NCBI RefSeq assembly: GCF_008017415.1
Contig: NZ_VRSV01000001.1
Span: 620,001 to 684,000 of the forward strand
Reading direction: 5' to 3'
Source: Microbacterium hatanonis
GTDB taxonomy: Bacteria; Actinomycetota; Actinomycetes; Actinomycetales; Microbacteriaceae
Length of the DNA stretch: 64,000 nucleotides
The number at the start of each line of letters is the position of its first letter. Position 1 is the first letter of the stretch. This document shows positions 62,110-64,000 of the stretch, in pieces. Below the pieces are notes generated by a model. That model was not told the DNA's origin and ran no database searches. It was given only the letters and a program-made list of their open reading frames with translations. The translations under genes were made by a program, and so were the position numbers.

Positions 62110-63747
62110 ATGGCAGAACTGTCCATCAGCCCCGACGTCATCCGTGACGCGCTGAAAGACTTCGTCGCCGCATACGAGCCCACCGGGGCGGCGGCGACCG
62201 AGGTCGGCACCGTCGTCGACGCGGCCGACGGCATCGCCCACGTCGAGGGTCTCCCCGGCGTGATGGCGAACGAGCTCGTCACGTTCGAAGACGGCACTCT
62301 CGGGCTCGCTCAGAACCTCGACGAGCACGAGATCGGTGTCGTCGTCCTCGGCGAGTTCTCCGGCGTCGAAGCCGGCCAGCCCGTCACCCGCACCGGCGAG
62401 GTGCTCTCCGCACCCGTCGGCGACAACTTCCTCGGCCGCGTGGTCGACCCGCTCGGCAACCCCATCGACGGTCTCGGCGAGATCATCCCCGAGGGTCGCC
62501 GCGCGCTCGAGCTGCAGGCACCCGGCGTCATGCAGCGCAAGAGCGTCCACGAGCCGATGCAGACCGGTATCAAGGCCATCGACGCGATGATCCCCGTCGG
62601 CCGCGGCCAGCGTCAGCTGATCATCGGCGACCGCCAGACCGGCAAGACGGCGATCGCGATCGACACGATCATCAACCAGAAGGCCAACTGGGAGTCGGGC
62701 GACGTCAACAAGCAGGTCCGCTGCATCTACGTCGCCATCGGCCAGAAGGGCTCGACGATCGCCTCCGTCAAGGGTGCGCTCGAAGACGCCGGCGCGATGG
62801 ACTACACCACCATCGTCGCCGCCCCCGCGTCCGACCCCGCCGGCTTCAAGTACCTGGCCCCCTACACCGGTTCGGCCATCGGCCAGCACTGGATGTACGG
62901 CGGCAAGCACGTCCTGATCATCTTCGACGACCTGTCGAAGCAGGCCGAGGCCTACCGCGCCGTGTCGCTGCTGCTGCGTCGTCCGCCGGGCCGCGAGGCA
63001 TACCCCGGCGACGTCTTCTACCTCCACTCCCGTCTGCTGGAGCGTTGCGCGAAGCTGTCCGACGAGCTCGGCGCGGGCTCGATGACGGGTCTGCCCATCA
63101 TCGAGACCAAGGCGAACGACGTCTCGGCCTACATCCCGACGAACGTGATCTCCATCACCGACGGACAGATCTTCCTCCAGTCCGACCTCTTCAACGCCAA
63201 CCAGCGCCCCGCGGTCGACGTCGGCATCTCGGTGTCGCGCGTCGGCGGTGACGCCCAGGTCAAGTCGATCAAGAAGGTCTCCGGAACGCTCAAGCTCGAG
63301 CTCGCCCAGTACCGCTCCCTGCAGGCGTTCGCGATGTTCGCGAGCGACCTCGACGCCGCATCCCGTCGTCAGCTTTCCCGCGGTGCGCGCCTGACCGAGC
63401 TGCTCAAGCAGCCGCAGTACTCGCCGTACCCGGTGGAGGAGCAGGTCGTCTCGATCTGGGCCGGAACCAACGGGAAGCTCGACTCGATCGAGGTCTCCGA
63501 CGTGCTGCGCTTCGAGCGCGAGCTGCTCGACTACCTCCGTCGCAACACGACGATCCTCGACACCCTCCGCGACAAGAACGTGCTGAGCGACGAGATCGTC
63601 GACGAGCTGGGCAAGAAGACCGACGAGTTCCTCCTCGAGTTCCGCGCGGGCGACGGTCAGTCGATCGGCGCTCCCGGCAGCGAGTCGACCGAGTCGGCCG
63701 AGGCGGAAGACATCAACCAGGAGAAGATCGTCAAGGGTCGCCGCTAA
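62110..63747 (+). CDS. atpA: ATP synthase F1 subunit alpha
   Basis: Non-catalytic nucleotide-binding subunit of the F1 hexamer. 545 residues. Walker [31 protein letters not shown] and the signature [17 protein letters not shown] with the conserved Arg are all visible. Acidic C-terminal tail ([15 protein letters not shown]). ATG after GAAGGAAGACC. Confidence 0.98.
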   Translation: MAELSISPDVIRDALKDFVAAYEPTGAAATEVGTVVDAADGIAHVEGLPGVMANELVTFEDGTLGLAQNLDEHEIGVVVLGEFSGVEAGQPVTRTGEVLSAPVGDNFLGRVVDPLGNPIDGLGEIIPEGRRALELQAPGVMQRKSVHEPMQTGIKAIDAMIPVGRGQRQLIIGDRQTGKTAIAIDTIINQKANWESGDVNKQVRCIYVAIGQKGSTIASVKGALEDAGAMDYTTIVAAPASDPAGFKYLAPYTGSAIGQHWMYGGKHVLIIFDDLSKQAEAYRAVSLLLRRPPGREAYPGDVFYLHSRLLERCAKLSDELGAGSMTGLPIIETKANDVSAYIPTNVISITDGQIFLQSDLFNANQRPAVDVGISVSRVGGDAQVKSIKKVSGTLKLELAQYRSLQAFAMFASDLDAASRRQLSRGARLTELLKQPQYSPYPVEEQVVSIWAGTNGKLDSIEVSDVLRFERELLDYLRRNTTILDTLRDKNVLSDEIVDELGKKTDEFLLEFRAGDGQSIGAPGSESTESAEAEDINQEKIVKGRR

Positions 63748-63767
63748 AGCGGCACGGAGACGCAATC

Positions 63768-64000
63768 ATGGGCGCACAACTCAGGGTCTACAAGCAGAAG
63801 ATCAACTCTGCCCAGACGACCAAGAAGATCACCAAGGCGATGGAGCTCATCGCGGCTTCGCGCATTCAGAAGGCGATGGCGCGTGTGCGTGCGGCGTCGC
63901 CGTTCGCGCGAGCCGTGACGCGTGCCGTCTCGGCTGTCGCGACGCACTCGACGGTCGACCACCCGCTGACCACCGAGCGCGCGGAGATCCGCCGCTCGGC
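63768..64000 (+). CDS. atpG: ATP synthase F1 subunit gamma (5' part, runs off the window)
   Basis: The visible 77 residues, beginning [20 protein letters not shown] and continuing [20 protein letters not shown], are the N-terminal rotor helix of gamma. It begins 20 bases after atpA, in the usual order. atpD and atpC are expected past the edge. Confidence 0.95.
   Translation, partial: MGAQLRVYKQKINSAQTTKKITKAMELIAASRIQKAMARVRAASPFARAVTRAVSAVATHSTVDHPLTTERAEIRRS

Overview
The window is about 70% GC and very gene-dense. It shows ATGA/GTGA start-stop overlaps, many GTG starts and TANNNT -10 boxes placed directly in front of start codons. With a DUF222/HNH (13E12-type) protein, an enlarged Asn/Arg-rich Rho, tandem LmeA-like lipid-binding proteins and a DUF7882-like small protein, this points to an actinobacterium of the family Microbacteriaceae, most likely Microbacterium or a close relative. 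This is inferred from gene content; no search was run. Nothing looks like a phage, insertion sequence or CRISPR array. No gene-free stretch exceeds 300 bases; the longest are 15111-15325, 37329-37527, 14145-14321 and 33265-33437.

Region 1 (1-14144) is mixed housekeeping. It holds the end of a histidine kinase, a CoA transferase, alanine dehydrogenase, kynureninase beside a PdxH-like flavoprotein, YaeQ, RNase HI, a nitronate monooxygenase, several small orphan proteins, a DUF222/HNH protein and the RNA ligase RtcB. A 30-codon reading frame and a terminator-like hairpin precede rtcB.

Region 2 (14322-37328) is a 22-gene catabolic and transport island with its own IclR-type regulator. A plus-strand operon (15326-22300) encodes a double nitrilase whose second half lacks catalytic residues, a one-chain fusion of a flavin monooxygenase and a PEP-mutase/isocitrate-lyase-type lyase, a maleate-isomerase-like protein, a Dabb protein, a cysteine hydrolase and a carboxylesterase. 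A minus-strand operon (32218 to 22330) encodes a complete oligopeptide-type ABC importer, an aldehyde dehydrogenase, and two copies each of an unusual methyltransferase and a roughly 95-residue helical protein. A separate esterase and a plus-strand operon (33438-37328: cysteine hydrolase, polysaccharide-deacetylase-like pair, MFS transporter) complete it. The set looks built to import an exotic amide-, ester- or nitrile-containing organic compound, methylate it and take it apart by C-N, C-O and C-C cleavage. The substrate cannot be read from the sequence. The island ends beside a tRNA-Arg gene.

Region 3 (37528-64000) is conserved core: tRNA-Arg(CCG), an AraC-type regulator with a nearby MFS exporter, a transglutaminase-like protein, argS, two LmeA-like proteins, the lysA-hom-thrC-thrB aspartate-family cluster, rho-prfA, an amidase, cysK-cysE, prmC-tsaC, a WecA/TagO-type transferase, an AtpI-like protein and the ATP synthase operon atpBEFHA, with atpG running off the end.

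All starts, functions and regulatory sites were assigned by eye from motifs and context.
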